A stretch of DNA of 64,000 bases. Origin: Vibrio sinaloensis (lineage in GTDB: Bacteria > Pseudomonadota > Gammaproteobacteria > Enterobacterales > Vibrionaceae). The DNA lies in the NCBI RefSeq assembly GCF_023195835.1, contig NZ_CP096199.1, positions 1,798,001 through 1,862,000 of the forward strand. Reading direction: 5' to 3'. Shown here one piece after another: positions 21,158 to 31,570 of this stretch (within the stretch, counting starts at the first letter, position 1; every line of letters starts with the position of its first letter). A model generated the notes under the pieces. That model ran no database searches. It worked only from the letters and a program-made list of their open reading frames with translations, and was not told the DNA's origin. The position numbers were made by a program, and so were the translations under genes.

Positions 21158-21841
21158 TTAACCATTGAGAAGCGGTGCGACATCAATATACTTGGCTAAA
21201 TCCTTGCGCTTGACACTAGGCACATAGGGAATCTCACCAATTTTCGGAGCACTTATCTTTTGTTCTAGCATGGCAATGATATCGGCATAGTGCTCGGTGC
21301 CTGGGTTGATTCGATTCGCGACCCAGCCTATCACCTCTAACCCATCAGCTTTAATCGCATCTAAAGTCAACAAGGCATGACTCAAGCAGCCAAGCTTAAT
21401 CCCGACAACTAGCACGACTGGCAACTTCTCTTGTTGCACCCAGCTCGACAAACACTCTGAGTCTGACACCGGAACACGCCAACCACCCGCGCCCTCAACC
21501 AAGACAATATCGGAGCTGCGCTTGTGTTGATCAAGTTTGTCGCTCAATACTGCATAGTCGATAGTGACACCTTCTCGCTTAGCGGCAATATGCGGCGAAG
21601 CTGGTAGCTCCAGCGCATATGGATTGACGCTGTCATAATCGATATCAACCGTCGCCGCTTGCTGTAAATAAAGCGCATCTGAATTGCGAAAGCCTAGCTC
21701 CGTATTATCACTCCCTGCGGCCACTGGTTTATAACCAATGGTTCGCAAACCTTGCTGCGCAAGCGCATTGAGAATCGCTTTAGACGCAACAGTTTTTCCA
21801 ACATCGGTATCCGTACCCGCAATAAAAAATGCATCAATCAT
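21158..21841 (-). CDS. bioD: Dethiobiotin synthetase BioD
   Basis: ATP-dependent enzyme closing the ureido ring of dethiobiotin from DAPA and CO2. The 227-aa protein has the P-loop GTDTDVGKT near residue 8, KPVAAGSD after it, and [11 protein letters not shown] chose ATG at 21841 ([11 protein letters not shown]), which overlaps the bioC stop as ATGA; the upstream in-frame start at 21862 would add seven unrelated residues. Last gene of bioBFCD. Confidence 0.95.
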   Translation of the reverse strand: MIDAFFIAGTDTDVGKTVASKAILNALAQQGLRTIGYKPVAAGSDNTELGFRNSDALYLQQAATVDIDYDSVNPYALELPASPHIAAKREGVTIDYAVLSDKLDQHKRSSDIVLVEGAGGWRVPVSDSECLSSWVQQEKLPVVLVVGIKLGCLSHALLTLDAIKADGLEVIGWVANRINPGTEHYADIIAMLEQKISAPKIGEIPYVPSVKRKDLAKYIDVAPLLNG

Positions 21842-22638
21842 AAATGAATAACCCCTAAACAAACCTGATATGTTGCAGGTAGAAGACCTTGATGGTTCCG
21901 AAAGGCTTGATACTCTCGTTCGACACCAAGCAATGCACGGCGACTGGTCAGGCCTTGAGAACGACCGTTAACATGAGTGGCGCCAATGCCTTTTAAGTCG
22001 CGCATCAGAGCAAATGCCGATGGATACCAAACCGTAATTTCGGGTAAGTCTAGTTGATGGGAGTCACACTCAGATTGCGCTAACGCAATTTTTATCTGAT
22101 TGATTGGGGTAAACTGATTCACGTGTTGATATGCATCAATCTTTGCCCAAGCTTGCTTGAGCTCAATTAAAGAGCCCTCTAATAGGGTTGAGACAAAGGC
22201 TTGCCCGCCCTTTTTCACCACGCGACGGATCTCTCGCAGCGGGACTGAGAAATCTGAGCACCACTGCAACGCTAGACTCGAGAACACGTAGTCGACGCTG
22301 TTGTCACACAATGGCAAAGACTCGGCATCCCCTTGGAGGTAACAAACGACTTTGTTTGCACAGCGCTGCTTCGCGGCATCTAGCATCTGAGACGATAAAT
22401 CAAAACTGATCACTTCAGCACCGCGTTCGGTTAACGCTTGGGAAAAATATCCCGTTCCACAGCCTAAATCGAGTACCACTTTACCGCTCAAATCTTTAGG
22501 CATTTTACCCAGTAGGCGCTCACCAACATCACGCTGAAACGCCGCATGACGATCATAGGTTTTTGCGGCGCGGCCAAACGCCTCCGCAATTGGCTTTTTA
22601 TCTACGCTGGGATAAGAGACATTCAAAGCCGCTTCCAT
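21838..22638 (-). CDS. bioC: Malonyl-ACP O-methyltransferase BioC
   Basis: SAM-dependent enzyme that methylates the free carboxyl of malonyl-ACP, disguising it for fatty acid synthesis so that pimeloyl-ACP can be built. The 266-aa protein has motif [16 protein letters not shown] and the [14 protein letters not shown] region typical of BioC. It overlaps bioF by one base (TAATG) and bioD by four (ATGA). A separate pimeloyl-ACP methyl esterase (bioH) is expected elsewhere. Confidence 0.95.
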   Translation of the reverse strand: MEAALNVSYPSVDKKPIAEAFGRAAKTYDRHAAFQRDVGERLLGKMPKDLSGKVVLDLGCGTGYFSQALTERGAEVISFDLSSQMLDAAKQRCANKVVCYLQGDAESLPLCDNSVDYVFSSLALQWCSDFSVPLREIRRVVKKGGQAFVSTLLEGSLIELKQAWAKIDAYQHVNQFTPINQIKIALAQSECDSHQLDLPEITVWYPSAFALMRDLKGIGATHVNGRSQGLTSRRALLGVEREYQAFRNHQGLLPATYQVCLGVIHL

Positions 22639-23783
22639 TACCCAATCTCCTGGCTAAGCCGTTTGAGTTGATTGGCCAGCAATTCAACATCGTGCATGGT
22701 GTGTGATGCCGTCAAGGTTACCCTTAATCGGGCACTCCCGGGCGCGACTGTCGGCGGCCGAATCGCACTCGCCCAGATACCTTGCCGTTTGAGGTATTGC
22801 GAGTAATCATTTGCAGCATCGCTCTCACCAACCACAAACGGCTTAATCGCGGTAGGCGTATAACGATACTCAGGGCAATCGCTCAACAGACGGTCGTAAT
22901 AATCTGATAGTTCAGCCAGCTTTTCACGGCGCCACTCTTGTTGCTGAATCATGTGCGCGGCTTTGTTTAGTGCAAAGGCTTGCGCCGGAGGCATAGCGGT
23001 TGAATAGACATGGTGGCGAGCGAACTGGGTCAGGTAGTCGCCTAAGGCTTTACTGCACATGATCGCCGCGCCGGATAGGCCAAACCCCTTACCAAAAGTG
23101 ACAATCAACACATCAGGCACCACGCCTGCGCGCGCGCAGCTTCCTGCTCCTTTTGGCCCTAATACCCCAATGCCATGAGCATCGTCCACTGCGAGCCAAG
23201 ACTCAGGTTGAACCTTTGAAGCAATTTCAGCCAGCAACGACAGGTCGCCATCCATGCTAAACACACCCTCTGTCACGACTAGGCTGCTAGGTTCAAGCAA
23301 CTTTTCGAGATGCTCAATATCGTTGTGACGAAAACGCTTCATCGTCGCGGGCGACAGCATGCCCGCCTCTATTAACGACGCATGGTTGAGTTTGTCTTGT
23401 AACAACAAATCTTGTTTTTCCAGCAATGCAAACAGCAAGGCTTGATTGGCCGAAAACCCAGAGCCAAACAAAATGGCGCGTTCAAAACCAAGCCAGTCGC
23501 ACAAAGTCTGTTCTAACTCTGCGTGTGCTGGGCTAAACCCGGTCACCAGCGGCGAGGCACCACTGCCATTGCCATACTTATCCAGCCCTTGCTGCCAAGC
23601 GCTTGTGAGTTGCTTATCCGTAGCTAAACCAAGATAGTCGTTGCTCGAGAAGTTGACATAGCGCTGGCCAGCACTATGTAACTCGCGAGCATTCCCACCC
23701 TCAATCTGGTGCAGCTTCCGCTGTAATCCTTGCTGTTTTCTGGCAGAGAGAGCTTGCTCAATACGCTGGTTAAACGCTGGCAT
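22638..23783 (-). CDS. bioF: 8-amino-7-oxononanoate synthase BioF
   Basis: PLP enzyme that condenses pimeloyl-ACP with alanine. The 381-aa protein, begun at ATG 23783 ([16 protein letters not shown]), has [10 protein letters not shown], the [10 protein letters not shown] motif and the PLP lysine in [14 protein letters not shown]. The reading frame is open upstream to 24017, but that part is antiparallel overlap with bioB coding sequence and not BioF-like. The start overlaps the end of bioB by 14 bases. Confidence 0.96.
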   Translation of the reverse strand: MPAFNQRIEQALSARKQQGLQRKLHQIEGGNARELHSAGQRYVNFSSNDYLGLATDKQLTSAWQQGLDKYGNGSGASPLVTGFSPAHAELEQTLCDWLGFERAILFGSGFSANQALLFALLEKQDLLLQDKLNHASLIEAGMLSPATMKRFRHNDIEHLEKLLEPSSLVVTEGVFSMDGDLSLLAEIASKVQPESWLAVDDAHGIGVLGPKGAGSCARAGVVPDVLIVTFGKGFGLSGAAIMCSKALGDYLTQFARHHVYSTAMPPAQAFALNKAAHMIQQQEWRREKLAELSDYYDRLLSDCPEYRYTPTAIKPFVVGESDAANDYSQYLKRQGIWASAIRPPTVAPGSARLRVTLTASHTMHDVELLANQLKRLSQEIG

Positions 23784-24822
23784 CGTAGAACAGGTCATCC
23801 TTACTCGGTCTAGCAGCAACGCGTTCGACGACTCGGTCAAGCAGCTCGTTCTCTTCAATCTGATCGGGCTTTTGTGACACTTCATCACGATTGATGCCAA
23901 GCTTATTGAACAACTGTAAGTCTTTATCCTCCGATGGGTTAGGCGTGGTGAGCAGCTTACAACCATAAAACACCGAGTTGGCACCAGCCATAAAGCAGAG
24001 CGCTTGCATCTGTTCATTCATGTTTTCACGCCCTGCCGACAGACGCACTGCCGACTGTGGCATCATGATTCGAGCGATAGCAATCAAGCGAATAAAATCA
24101 AATGGCTCGACGTCATCGACTTTCTCTAATGGCGTGCCTTTTACTTTGACCAACATATTGATCGGCACGCTTTCTGGATGAGTCGGCAAGTTAGCAAGTT
24201 CGACCAAAAGCCCTGCTCTGTCGTTGGCACTCTCGCCCATTCCGATAATACCGCCCGAGCAGATTTTCATTCCCGCATCGCGCACATGGGAGAGCGTGTC
24301 CAATCTGTCTTGATAGGTGCGAGTGGTAATGATGTTGCCGTAAAACTCTGGTGAGGTATCTAAGTTGTGATTGTAATAATCCAGTCCAGCATCCGACAGT
24401 TGCTGCGCTTGGTCAGCGGTCAGCATGCCCAAAGTCATACAGGTTTCGAGTCCCATCTCTTTCACGCCTTTGATCATCTCGGTGAGATGAGGCATATCGC
24501 GCGCTTTGGGGTTCTTCCAAGCTGCGCCCATACAAAAGCGCGTCGAGCCGGCGTTCTTCGCTTTTTGCGCGGCATCAAGCACACGTTCAACTTCCATCAA
24601 ACGCTCTTTCTCTATGTCAGTCGTATAGCGAGCACTCTGAGGACAATATTTGCAATCCTCAGGACAAGCGCCGGTTTTGATTGAAAGTAGAGTGCTGACT
24701 TGTACTTGGTTGGGCTGTTGGTACTTGCGATGAACCTGCTGTGCTTCAAAGATCAAGTCCATAAACGGCTTTTCCATTAACGCACGAACTTGCTCGACGG
24801 TCCAGTTATGACGAACTTCCAC
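23770..24822 (-). CDS. bioB: Biotin synthase BioB
   Basis: Radical SAM enzyme that inserts sulfur into dethiobiotin. The 350-aa protein has the 4Fe-4S motif [14 protein letters not shown] (CxxxCxxC) near residue 54 and the downstream [19 protein letters not shown] and [10 protein letters not shown] segments, the last with the arginine ligand of the 2Fe-2S cluster region. First gene of bioBFCD, transcribed divergently from bioA across the BirA operator. Confidence 0.97.
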   Translation of the reverse strand: MEVRHNWTVEQVRALMEKPFMDLIFEAQQVHRKYQQPNQVQVSTLLSIKTGACPEDCKYCPQSARYTTDIEKERLMEVERVLDAAQKAKNAGSTRFCMGAAWKNPKARDMPHLTEMIKGVKEMGLETCMTLGMLTADQAQQLSDAGLDYYNHNLDTSPEFYGNIITTRTYQDRLDTLSHVRDAGMKICSGGIIGMGESANDRAGLLVELANLPTHPESVPINMLVKVKGTPLEKVDDVEPFDFIRLIAIARIMMPQSAVRLSAGRENMNEQMQALCFMAGANSVFYGCKLLTTPNPSEDKDLQLFNKLGINRDEVSQKPDQIEENELLDRVVERVAARPSKDDLFYDASV

Positions 24823-24882
24823 CTGCTTTCCTTTGATTATTGTTAGTTAGTTTGCTTGGCTAGTCTACCGACACACGATAAA

Positions 24883-24915
24883 CTGTCAACAACACAAGAT
24901 TACAAAGGTTTACCT
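24883..24915. promoter_or_regulatory. BirA (biotin repressor) operator between bioB and bioA
   Basis: CTGTCAACA and GGTTTACCT are separated by 15 bases, matching the BirA dyad TTGTAAACC-(14 to 16)-GGTTTACAA with a few changes. It lies in the 131-base divergent bioB/bioA interval, the classical place for biotinyl-AMP-BirA repression of both transcripts. Confidence 0.8.
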
Positions 24916-24953
24916 TTGGTTGTTTTTCAATCGCTTTATATTCTAGGTATTTT

Positions 24954-26234
24954 ATGGATCTTACCTTTGATCGCCGTCATATCTGGCATCCCTACACATC
25001 AACCCTAACACCTCTGACCTGCTATCCCGTGACTTCAGCTCAAGGGGTTTCCCTCTATTTTGAGGATGGTCGAGAAGTTATCGATGGTATGTCTTCTTGG
25101 TGGTCAGCCATTCATGGCTACAATCATCCTGAGTTAAATGCCGCCGCCCATGCGCAGATTGATAAAGTCTCGCACGTGATGTTTGGCGGAATCACCCACC
25201 AACCTGCCATTGATTTATGTAAAAAGCTGCTAGCGTTAGCCCCTGATAATCTGCAACACGTTTTTTTGGCCGACTCAGGCTCTGTCGCCGTCGAAGTCAG
25301 CTTGAAAATGGCGCTACAGTATTGGCATGCAAAAGGGGAATCTCGGTCTAAATTTCTGACCCTACGAGATGGCTATCATGGCGATACCTTTGCGGCTATG
25401 TCGGTGACAGATCCGGACAACTCGATGCACTCCTTGTATAAGGGTTTTCTTCCCGAGCATATCTTTGCCAACTCGCCAAAAACAGGGTTCTGGCAAGAAT
25501 GGGATGAGTCAGACTTGGATGACTTCACAGCCAAGTTAACCCGGCACCACACAGAGATTGCGGCCGTCATTCTAGAGCCGATAGTCCAAGGCGCAGGTGG
25601 GATGCGTATCTACCATCCGAAGTTTTTGCAAGGGGTGAGAGAGCTATGTGACCAATTTGGTGTGTTGTTGATCTTAGATGAGATCGCGACAGGGTTTGGC
25701 CGCACAGGCAAGATGTTTGCGTGTGAACATGCCGCGATTGAGCCTGACATTCTTTGTGTCGGCAAGGCGCTTACCGGTGGTTATATGACCCTCTCTGCTA
25801 CGATGACAACTTCAAAAGTTGCCGATACCGTATGTGGTGGTGAGGCAGGCTGTTTTATGCATGGCCCCACGTTTATGGGTAACCCGTTGGCGTGTGCCGT
25901 GGCAACTGCCAGCATGGCGCTGCTAGAGCGCAATGAATGGCAACAGCAGACAAAACAGATTGAGCAACTCTTCTCTGAGTTACTGCCAAACTTAGCTCAA
26001 TACGACCTGGTTGCCGATGTGCGCTGGCTCGGCGCAATTGGCGTAGTGGAGACCAAGCGACCAGTCAACATGGAAGCGATTCAAGCACACTTCGTCGAGC
26101 AAGGGGTCTGGATTCGACCTTTTGGTAAGTTGATCTACATGATGCCGCCGTTTATTAGTCAGCCGGAGCATATTGAGAAGTTGGTTGATGCAGTTGAATC
26201 GGCGTTGAAACGAGAAGAATGCTTTAGTGGTTAA
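24954..26234 (+). CDS. bioA: Adenosylmethionine-8-amino-7-oxononanoate aminotransferase BioA
   Basis: PLP enzyme that makes 7,8-diaminopelargonic acid, using SAM as amino donor. The 426-aa protein has SSWWSAIHGYNHPEL, the PLP-contacting ILDEIATGFGRTG and the Schiff-base lysine in CVGKALTGGYMTLSATM. ATG at 24954 follows AGG by about seven bases. It is transcribed divergently from bioBFCD, the standard gammaproteobacterial arrangement. Confidence 0.97.
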   Translation: MDLTFDRRHIWHPYTSTLTPLTCYPVTSAQGVSLYFEDGREVIDGMSSWWSAIHGYNHPELNAAAHAQIDKVSHVMFGGITHQPAIDLCKKLLALAPDNLQHVFLADSGSVAVEVSLKMALQYWHAKGESRSKFLTLRDGYHGDTFAAMSVTDPDNSMHSLYKGFLPEHIFANSPKTGFWQEWDESDLDDFTAKLTRHHTEIAAVILEPIVQGAGGMRIYHPKFLQGVRELCDQFGVLLILDEIATGFGRTGKMFACEHAAIEPDILCVGKALTGGYMTLSATMTTSKVADTVCGGEAGCFMHGPTFMGNPLACAVATASMALLERNEWQQQTKQIEQLFSELLPNLAQYDLVADVRWLGAIGVVETKRPVNMEAIQAHFVEQGVWIRPFGKLIYMMPPFISQPEHIEKLVDAVESALKREECFSG

Positions 26235-26244
26235 CACTTTAGTT

Positions 26245-26284
26245 TCGAGCTGCGAGTGGCGAGTTATAAAAGCTCGCAGCTCGA
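26245..26284. repeat. Inverted-repeat stem-loop downstream of bioA
   Basis: TCGAGCTGCGAG (26245-26256) and CTCGCAGCTCGA (26273-26284) form a perfect 12-bp stem with a 16-base loop that contains another GGCGAG. There is no T run, so it is not a standard terminator. Small GCGAG-rich palindromes of this sort are scattered between Vibrio genes; a related GCGAG repeat is at 35468-35480. Confidence 0.6.
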
Positions 26285-26300
26285 TACTTCAAGCTATATG

Positions 26301-26975
26301 TTACTCTTGGTCAATCATCCAGCGGCGGAACGCTTTACGCTCCTCTTTAGAAGATTTTAGGTACCAGGCTTTAAGTTGCTCGACGTTACTCGAAGGCGTA
26401 GCCTTCGGTTGATTCGCTGTTGGCTTGGTTTTTGTTGTTGCCGCTACCGCAGTCGCCGCTGCAGCGACTGGCAACGCTTTGACTTCAACTGGCTTATCAA
26501 CCAATTGACCATTATCGAAATAGATGCCTTTTTGTTGGTTGTAACTTTCGATCAACTCCGCCATTCCCATATACGGCAACATGCCCTTTTTACCTGGCAA
26601 CAGCTCTTGTTGGTATTTGATCGGCTGTCCATCTTGAGTAATCGACCATTTAGGCTTGTCATTTTTAAACGCGATTTCAGCTTCTTTGATACTGCGTGCT
26701 GTCGGGTGGTCGATTTTGATTTGTTCACCCGTGACATCAAAGGTGATCACATACGGCTTAGAAGTAAACACCCCATTTCCGCTGCCTCGACCCACGTCTT
26801 TATCCATGCGGACCACAACTTGATTAAAACCGGAATCAACTTGATTAGCACGGATCTTAGATTGAGCTTCTTGACCATTAATGTACAAGATAGATACGCC
26901 ACTAGCAGGAACCAGCTCCGCTGCCGACAAATTGAATGCCATTAAACTGGCGAAAATAGTAAGAGTTTTCTTCAC
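26301..26975 (-). CDS. DUF2057 (YccT-like) secreted protein
   Basis: A 224-aa protein with a signal peptide (MKKTLTIFASLMAFNLSAA) and the UPF0319/DUF2057 features: VSILYINGQEAQ, the QVVVRMDKDVGRGSGNG stretch and TFDVTGEQIKIDHP. The C terminus has an Ala/Thr/Pro-rich linker (about 165-195) before a basic WYLKSSKEERKAFRRWMIDQE tail, so it may contact the envelope or another protein. Function unknown. It lies downstream of the ompT-like porin, separated from it by a terminator. Confidence 0.9.
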   Translation of the reverse strand: MKKTLTIFASLMAFNLSAAELVPASGVSILYINGQEAQSKIRANQVDSGFNQVVVRMDKDVGRGSGNGVFTSKPYVITFDVTGEQIKIDHPTARSIKEAEIAFKNDKPKWSITQDGQPIKYQQELLPGKKGMLPYMGMAELIESYNQQKGIYFDNGQLVDKPVEVKALPVAAAATAVAATTKTKPTANQPKATPSSNVEQLKAWYLKSSKEERKAFRRWMIDQE

Positions 26976-27040
26976 AAGAGGCCCCTATATACTTGAGTTC
27001 AAAAGACAATGTATTGACAACTATTCTAAATGCACTGCCA

Positions 27041-27072
27041 ATAAAAAAGCCACCGTTACGGTGGCTTTTATT
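27041..27072 (-). terminator. Terminator downstream of the porin gene
   Basis: AAAAGCCACCG (27045-27055) pairs with CGGTGGCTTTT (27059-27069) around TTA, followed on the minus strand by six T residues. It ends about 20 bases past the porin stop. Confidence 0.92.
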
Positions 27073-27092
27073 TAGAGACTGTTAGCTAGTGC

Positions 27093-28163
27093 TTAGAAGC
27101 TAGCTTTAACACCAACTGCTACGCCAGTTTCAGAGTTGTCTTTGTTGTTACCACCAACTTCAACATAAGCTGTTGTGCTTGGTGCGATACCGTAGCCTGC
27201 GTTTAGGAACCAGTTTTTAGTCTTCTTAGCCGCACCATCTACGTCAACAATGTCGTAACCCGCTGCTAGTTTAACGCCGCTTACAGTGTAGTCTACGCCT
27301 AGAGCAATTACGTCAGCATCAACTTTAGTGCCTGCTGCCGGCTTAACTTCTACAGTGTAGTAACCAAGACCTAGACCTAGGTTTTCAACACCTGAGTAGC
27401 GAGCTTCTAGAGCCATTAGCTTTTCGTCAGTTTGTGGCTTAGCGCTGATAGTTGCTTTACCGTAATTACCTGCACCAACACCATCTACGTCAAGACCTTT
27501 AGTTACGTCGTCAGCAGTGATTAAGCGGAACTCAGTAGAAGCAGCTTTAGCGCTTAGGTCAGCTTGAGCGTAGTAAGCTGTGAAATCAAAACCAGCAACG
27601 CGGTAGCCAAGTTTACCGTCTACGTAGTGGCCATCTTTACCCATGCGGTCAACGTTTTTCTCGTCTTGCGCTAGAGCAACTGTTGCGTAGAAAGAGCCGT
27701 TGTCGAAGTCGTAACGAACCATTTCGTCAGCACAGAAAGAGCTGTCGTTGTTGAAGAATGAAGTGATACCGAATTGGTAGTCAGAACCAACACCAGCGTC
27801 ATCTAGCGCGCCACAAGTGCGACCAAACTTGATAGAACCGTAAGAGTTAGTGTAGAAAGCAACGTAAGCGTCACCAACTTTAGCGTAAGAATCTTTACCA
27901 GCTGTAACGTCGCTGCTTGCGCCGTCAAATTCCCAGTAACCACCGAAGCTTACTTCGTCGTTCATTGCGTAACGAACGTCAAAACCGAAGTCTGCATCTT
28001 GGATTTCTTGAGTGAACTCAGAATCCTTTGCTGTACCTTTTTTGTATACTACTTCGATGTCGCCTTTAAGGTTAACTGTTACGCCATCTTGGTTGTACAC
28101 TTCAATACCAGCTTGTGCTGATGCTGCTGCTAGAACTGAAAGAGCTACTAGAGTCTTTTTCAT
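27093..28163 (-). CDS. ompT: Outer-membrane porin, OmpT-like
   Basis: A 356-aa trimeric-porin-type beta barrel: signal peptide MKKTLVALSVLAAASAQA, mature start GIEVYNQDG, alternating amphipathic strands, the porin motif GSIKFGRTCGALDDAG, and the C-terminal phenylalanine (VGVKASF) needed for barrel insertion. It lies next to dinG, as ompT does in V. cholerae to my recollection, hence the symbol. There ompT is repressed by ToxR, activated by CRP and silenced by VrrA. The message region over codons 4-9 here can pair with the small RNA at 40331. Strong codon bias indicates high expression. Confidence 0.88.
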   Translation of the reverse strand: MKKTLVALSVLAAASAQAGIEVYNQDGVTVNLKGDIEVVYKKGTAKDSEFTQEIQDADFGFDVRYAMNDEVSFGGYWEFDGASSDVTAGKDSYAKVGDAYVAFYTNSYGSIKFGRTCGALDDAGVGSDYQFGITSFFNNDSSFCADEMVRYDFDNGSFYATVALAQDEKNVDRMGKDGHYVDGKLGYRVAGFDFTAYYAQADLSAKAASTEFRLITADDVTKGLDVDGVGAGNYGKATISAKPQTDEKLMALEARYSGVENLGLGLGYYTVEVKPAAGTKVDADVIALGVDYTVSGVKLAAGYDIVDVDGAAKKTKNWFLNAGYGIAPSTTAYVEVGGNNKDNSETGVAVGVKASF

Positions 28164-28677
28164 AATAATCCACTGCCTTTTCTATAGAATGGGAAATCCT
28201 TGTCCGGTTCCCTTTTGTTTTTTGATGATGGCTCTTACTTCTTATGAGTAGGATGTCATCGCCACTAAATTCGAGGTCTAGATTGCAAAAGATTATCCGG
28301 CGTGTCAAATGTTATAAAAAACATCGCTAAAAAAACATAAAAACCAACAAGAACAATAGGTTACATTTTTACATGCGCAAAATACGACCAGGTTCATAGG
28401 ATTTTGCGGCTTATTCAACCAAATGCGGCGAGGCTCATATTTAGAATATAATTCTGATCTTATTTTAATAAACCCATGAGTATAGATAAAAACACTAATC
28501 TATATCATCTTATGGCGTGATATATTTTTTACATTTAGAATTAATTGTAAGCCACTGAAGGTTCAGTTTTTTTTTGTGAACAAGATCCATATTTGATGAT
28601 TAAGGATTCTATTTCGTGAACTAAGTAGTGTTTAGCAAACTGTGCTATGATGCCGCCCCCGTTCGTTAGGTCGCCAT
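28164..28677. other. Intergenic region between ompT and dinG
   Basis: 514 bases of AT-rich sequence holding both divergent promoters. A possible -10 (TATAGA on the minus strand near 28183) lies close to ompT. A perfect dyad TATAGAT/ATCTATA (28481-28487 and 28498-28504) has no assigned binder. One half CRP site (TGTGA near 28577) precedes dinG. I see no gene, and no LexA box (CTGT-N8-ACAG) before dinG. Confidence 0.5.
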
Positions 28678-30750
28678 ATGATTACCAGTAAAGCCCAGCA
28701 AGCCATTCGCAGCAGTTATAAAAACCTCCAATATCAGCTTGATCACTTTGTCCCTCGCAGAGCGCAAAACTACCTAGTGGCGGAGATCGCCAAAACATTA
28801 TGTGGGGAGTATCACAAATCCACCCGTATGATTGTTGCAGAAGCGGGAACTGGCATTGGCAAATCGCTCTCTTATTTAATGGCGACCATACCGGTAGCGG
28901 TTTTTAATCGCCGTAAGGTGGTGATCTCAACCGCCACCGTGGCTTTGCAAGAGCAGTTACTCAATAAAGACCTCCCGCTATATAGGCGTCTCACCGACTT
29001 TGAGTTCTCTTTTTTGCTAGCAAAAGGCAGACAACGATATTGCTGCGCGGAAAAGCTCGCCTCCGCCAGTGGCGTGGATGGGGGCCAATTGGCCATGTTT
29101 GAAAGCAAACCTAAACGCAAGGATGTTGAGCAGTTTGAGACAATGTACAAAGCGCTAGCACAAGGAAAGTGGGATGGCGACCGCGACGCCTGGCCAAAAC
29201 CGATTAAAGATGAACTGTGGCAGATGATCGTCAGTGACAAGCATAGCTGCAACAACAGCATGCCTACCCATCGCAACTGTCCATTTCAAAAGGCACGCGC
29301 AGAGCTCGACAAAGTGGATGTGATCATTGCTAATCATAGTTTGGTGATGGCGGATGCAGACCTCGGTGGCGGAGTGATTTTGCCTGAACCAGAAAACACC
29401 CTGTATATTTTTGACGAGGCCCACCATCTTCCGCATGTCGCGCGCGATCACTCTTCAGCAGCCGCCAGTCTAAAAGGCGCGGCTTCATGGCTTGAGAGGC
29501 TCAATCAATCAGTGACCAAGTTCGCCAATCTTGCAGACGAAAAACGCGTCGCTCGCTTTCGCAATGAGCTACAAGATTCCGTTCAGCAATTACTGCCCTC
29601 TTTATCTCAATTGGCGAGCCGTTTTGATCCGACCCATTTCGAGGACAACATTTATCGCTTTGAAAATGGCGAGCTGCCGACTTGGCTCGAAGAAGAAGCG
29701 CGAGATCTGAAAAAACTAGCGCAAAAAGGCGCTCAAACCGTAGCAAAAATTGCCGACTTAATCGCCGAACGCGTTAAGGATGGTGAGCTGTCTAACAAGC
29801 TCGCGGAACCTGCACTGGCAGAACTTGGCTTTTACATTCAACGGATGGACAATCTGGCGCAAGTTTGGCGCTTGATGGCCGAGCCAACTCGAGAAGAGGG
29901 CGCTCCCCTCGCCCGCTGGCTCGAAGTTAGCCAAGAGCGCGAGGGCGATTTCATCGTCAACGTTTCACCGTTAGAGGTGGGCTGGCAACTGGATCAACAG
30001 CTTTGGAGTCGCTGCGTTGGTGCGGTGCTCACCTCTGCCACATTGCGCGCGCTTAACTCGTTTAGCTTTTTCTGTCGCCAGGCAGGAATAAGTGAAAAAA
30101 GCGAGGATGGTGTGCGCTTTTTGGCGCTTGCATCGCCGTTTGATTATGCACAGCAAGCAGAGCTACGTATCCCTAAAACCCCATGTGAGCCACAAGCGCC
30201 GCAGTTCACTGATTATTTGATTGAGGCGCTGCCCAACCTCATCGTCGATAAAAAGGCCAACTTGGTTCTGTTCTCTTCTTATTGGCAGATGAATCAAGTT
30301 GCCGAGGCTCTATCTAGCCTATTTGTCAAAAAAGGTTGGACCCTACAAGTTCAGGGACAAGAGTCGCGCTCAGAAATACTAAAAAAACATAAAACCCTAG
30401 TTCAATGCCAGAAGACCAGCGTACTATTTGGTACAGGGAGTTTTTCCGAAGGGCTTGACCTTCCAGGAGAGCTTCTTGAACACTTAGTGATTACTAAGAT
30501 CCCGTTCGCGGTTCCGACCTCTCCCGTCGAACAAGCGCATGCAGAATACATCGAGCGTCGTGGCGGTAACCCGTTTATGCAAATCACGGTTCCCGAGGCG
30601 AGTAAAAAGTTAATTCAGTCTGTAGGTCGTTTGCTGCGTAAAGAGCGGGATTCTGGTACAGTCACCATACTCGATCGCCGATTGGTCACGAAACGTTATG
30701 GTAGTGCGTTGCTCGACTCACTCCCACCCTTTAAACGCGTGATTGAATAG
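28678..30750 (+). CDS. dinG: ATP-dependent DNA helicase DinG
   Basis: XPD-like 5'-3' superfamily 2 helicase that resolves R-loops and D-loops. The 690-aa protein has Walker A GTGIGKS at 57-63, four Fe-S cysteines spread over the YCCAEKL and CNNSMPTHRNCPF segments, the DEAHHLP box near 246, and the C-terminal helicase motifs GTGSFSEGLDLPG and QSVGRLLR. In E. coli dinG belongs to the SOS regulon; no LexA box is visible upstream here. Confidence 0.95.
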   Translation: MITSKAQQAIRSSYKNLQYQLDHFVPRRAQNYLVAEIAKTLCGEYHKSTRMIVAEAGTGIGKSLSYLMATIPVAVFNRRKVVISTATVALQEQLLNKDLPLYRRLTDFEFSFLLAKGRQRYCCAEKLASASGVDGGQLAMFESKPKRKDVEQFETMYKALAQGKWDGDRDAWPKPIKDELWQMIVSDKHSCNNSMPTHRNCPFQKARAELDKVDVIIANHSLVMADADLGGGVILPEPENTLYIFDEAHHLPHVARDHSSAAASLKGAASWLERLNQSVTKFANLADEKRVARFRNELQDSVQQLLPSLSQLASRFDPTHFEDNIYRFENGELPTWLEEEARDLKKLAQKGAQTVAKIADLIAERVKDGELSNKLAEPALAELGFYIQRMDNLAQVWRLMAEPTREEGAPLARWLEVSQEREGDFIVNVSPLEVGWQLDQQLWSRCVGAVLTSATLRALNSFSFFCRQAGISEKSEDGVRFLALASPFDYAQQAELRIPKTPCEPQAPQFTDYLIEALPNLIVDKKANLVLFSSYWQMNQVAEALSSLFVKKGWTLQVQGQESRSEILKKHKTLVQCQKTSVLFGTGSFSEGLDLPGELLEHLVITKIPFAVPTSPVEQAHAEYIERRGGNPFMQITVPEASKKLIQSVGRLLRKERDSGTVTILDRRLVTKRYGSALLDSLPPFKRVIE

Positions 30751-30777
30751 CACTCCAAACAACAAGAAGAATCATCT

Positions 30778-31557
30778 ATGGAATTTCTCGAGCCAACCGT
30801 TTTGATTGTGTTGGCATTAGTCGCTTTCGCTGCTGGGTTTATCGATGCGGTGGCCGGTGGTGGTGGTATGTTAACTGTCCCAGCGCTGTTATCATTGGGG
30901 TTACCGCCACACATTGCGCTTGGTACCAATAAGCTTGCCGCAACCTTTGCTTCATCGACCGCTGCATTTACTTATTATCGAAAGCGTTTGTTTCGCCCAG
31001 AATGCTGGAGCCGAACCTTTTTTGCGACCTTAGTGGGTGCGATACTCGGTACTTTGGTTGTCGATTGGATCAGTACAGAATGGCTGGAAAAAATACTTCC
31101 GCTGATTATCTTAGCCGCTGCTATTTATACCATATGGCATAAAACGCCAAGCACAAGCGACAATGCCACCCCTGAACCTTGTCCAACGCTACACAAAAAA
31201 CAGTATTTGCAAGGCCTCTCGCTTGGGTTTTATGATGGCGTGGCCGGCCCAGGCACGGGCGCTTTTTGGACCGTGAGTTCTATGGCGCTCTATCGACTCA
31301 ACATCTTGCTCGCATCTGGCCTTGCCAAGGCGATGAACTTCACCAGCAACTTTACCTCGTTAATTACGTTTGCTGTGCTGGGGCATATTGACTGGGTGCT
31401 GGGCCTGACCATGGGCGTTTGCTTGATGGTGGGAGCATTTGTTGGCGCTCATTCTGCAATTCGGTTTGGCGCGAAGTTCATTCGCCCCGTTTTCGTGACC
31501 GTCGTGAGTATTTTGGCCGTCAAGCTCGCCTATGACGCTTGGTTGGTTCCACTTTGA
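30778..31557 (+). CDS. TSUP (TauE/SafE, YfcA-like) membrane transporter
   Basis: A 259-aa inner-membrane protein with about seven or eight hydrophobic helices. The TSUP hallmarks are the glycine-rich AGFIDAVAGGGGMLTVPALL near the N terminus and the repeated half-site GFYDGVAGPGTGAFW around residues 150-165. The family exports sulfite, sulfonates or related organic acids; the substrate here is unknown. It starts 27 bases after dinG and the priC start lies 13 bases after its stop, so it may be in one transcript with both. Confidence 0.9.
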   Translation: MEFLEPTVLIVLALVAFAAGFIDAVAGGGGMLTVPALLSLGLPPHIALGTNKLAATFASSTAAFTYYRKRLFRPECWSRTFFATLVGAILGTLVVDWISTEWLEKILPLIILAAAIYTIWHKTPSTSDNATPEPCPTLHKKQYLQGLSLGFYDGVAGPGTGAFWTVSSMALYRLNILLASGLAKAMNFTSNFTSLITFAVLGHIDWVLGLTMGVCLMVGAFVGAHSAIRFGAKFIRPVFVTVVSILAVKLAYDAWLVPL

Positions 31558-31570
31558 CGGAGAAAGCGCG

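Noticed and set aside
23784..24017. 78-residue N-terminal extension of BioF
   Set aside because: It overlaps bioB out of frame and has Cys/Arg/Ser-rich composition not seen in BioF; the ATG at 23783 matches the family start.
26376..26945. 189-codon open frame antisense to the DUF2057 gene
   Set aside because: It has no ribosome site and no protein-like composition, and it is fully covered by a gene with signal peptide and family match on the other strand.
28560..28677. LexA (SOS) box upstream of dinG
   Set aside because: No CTGT-N8-ACAG match was found in the leader; the nearby CTGTGC has no partner half-site.
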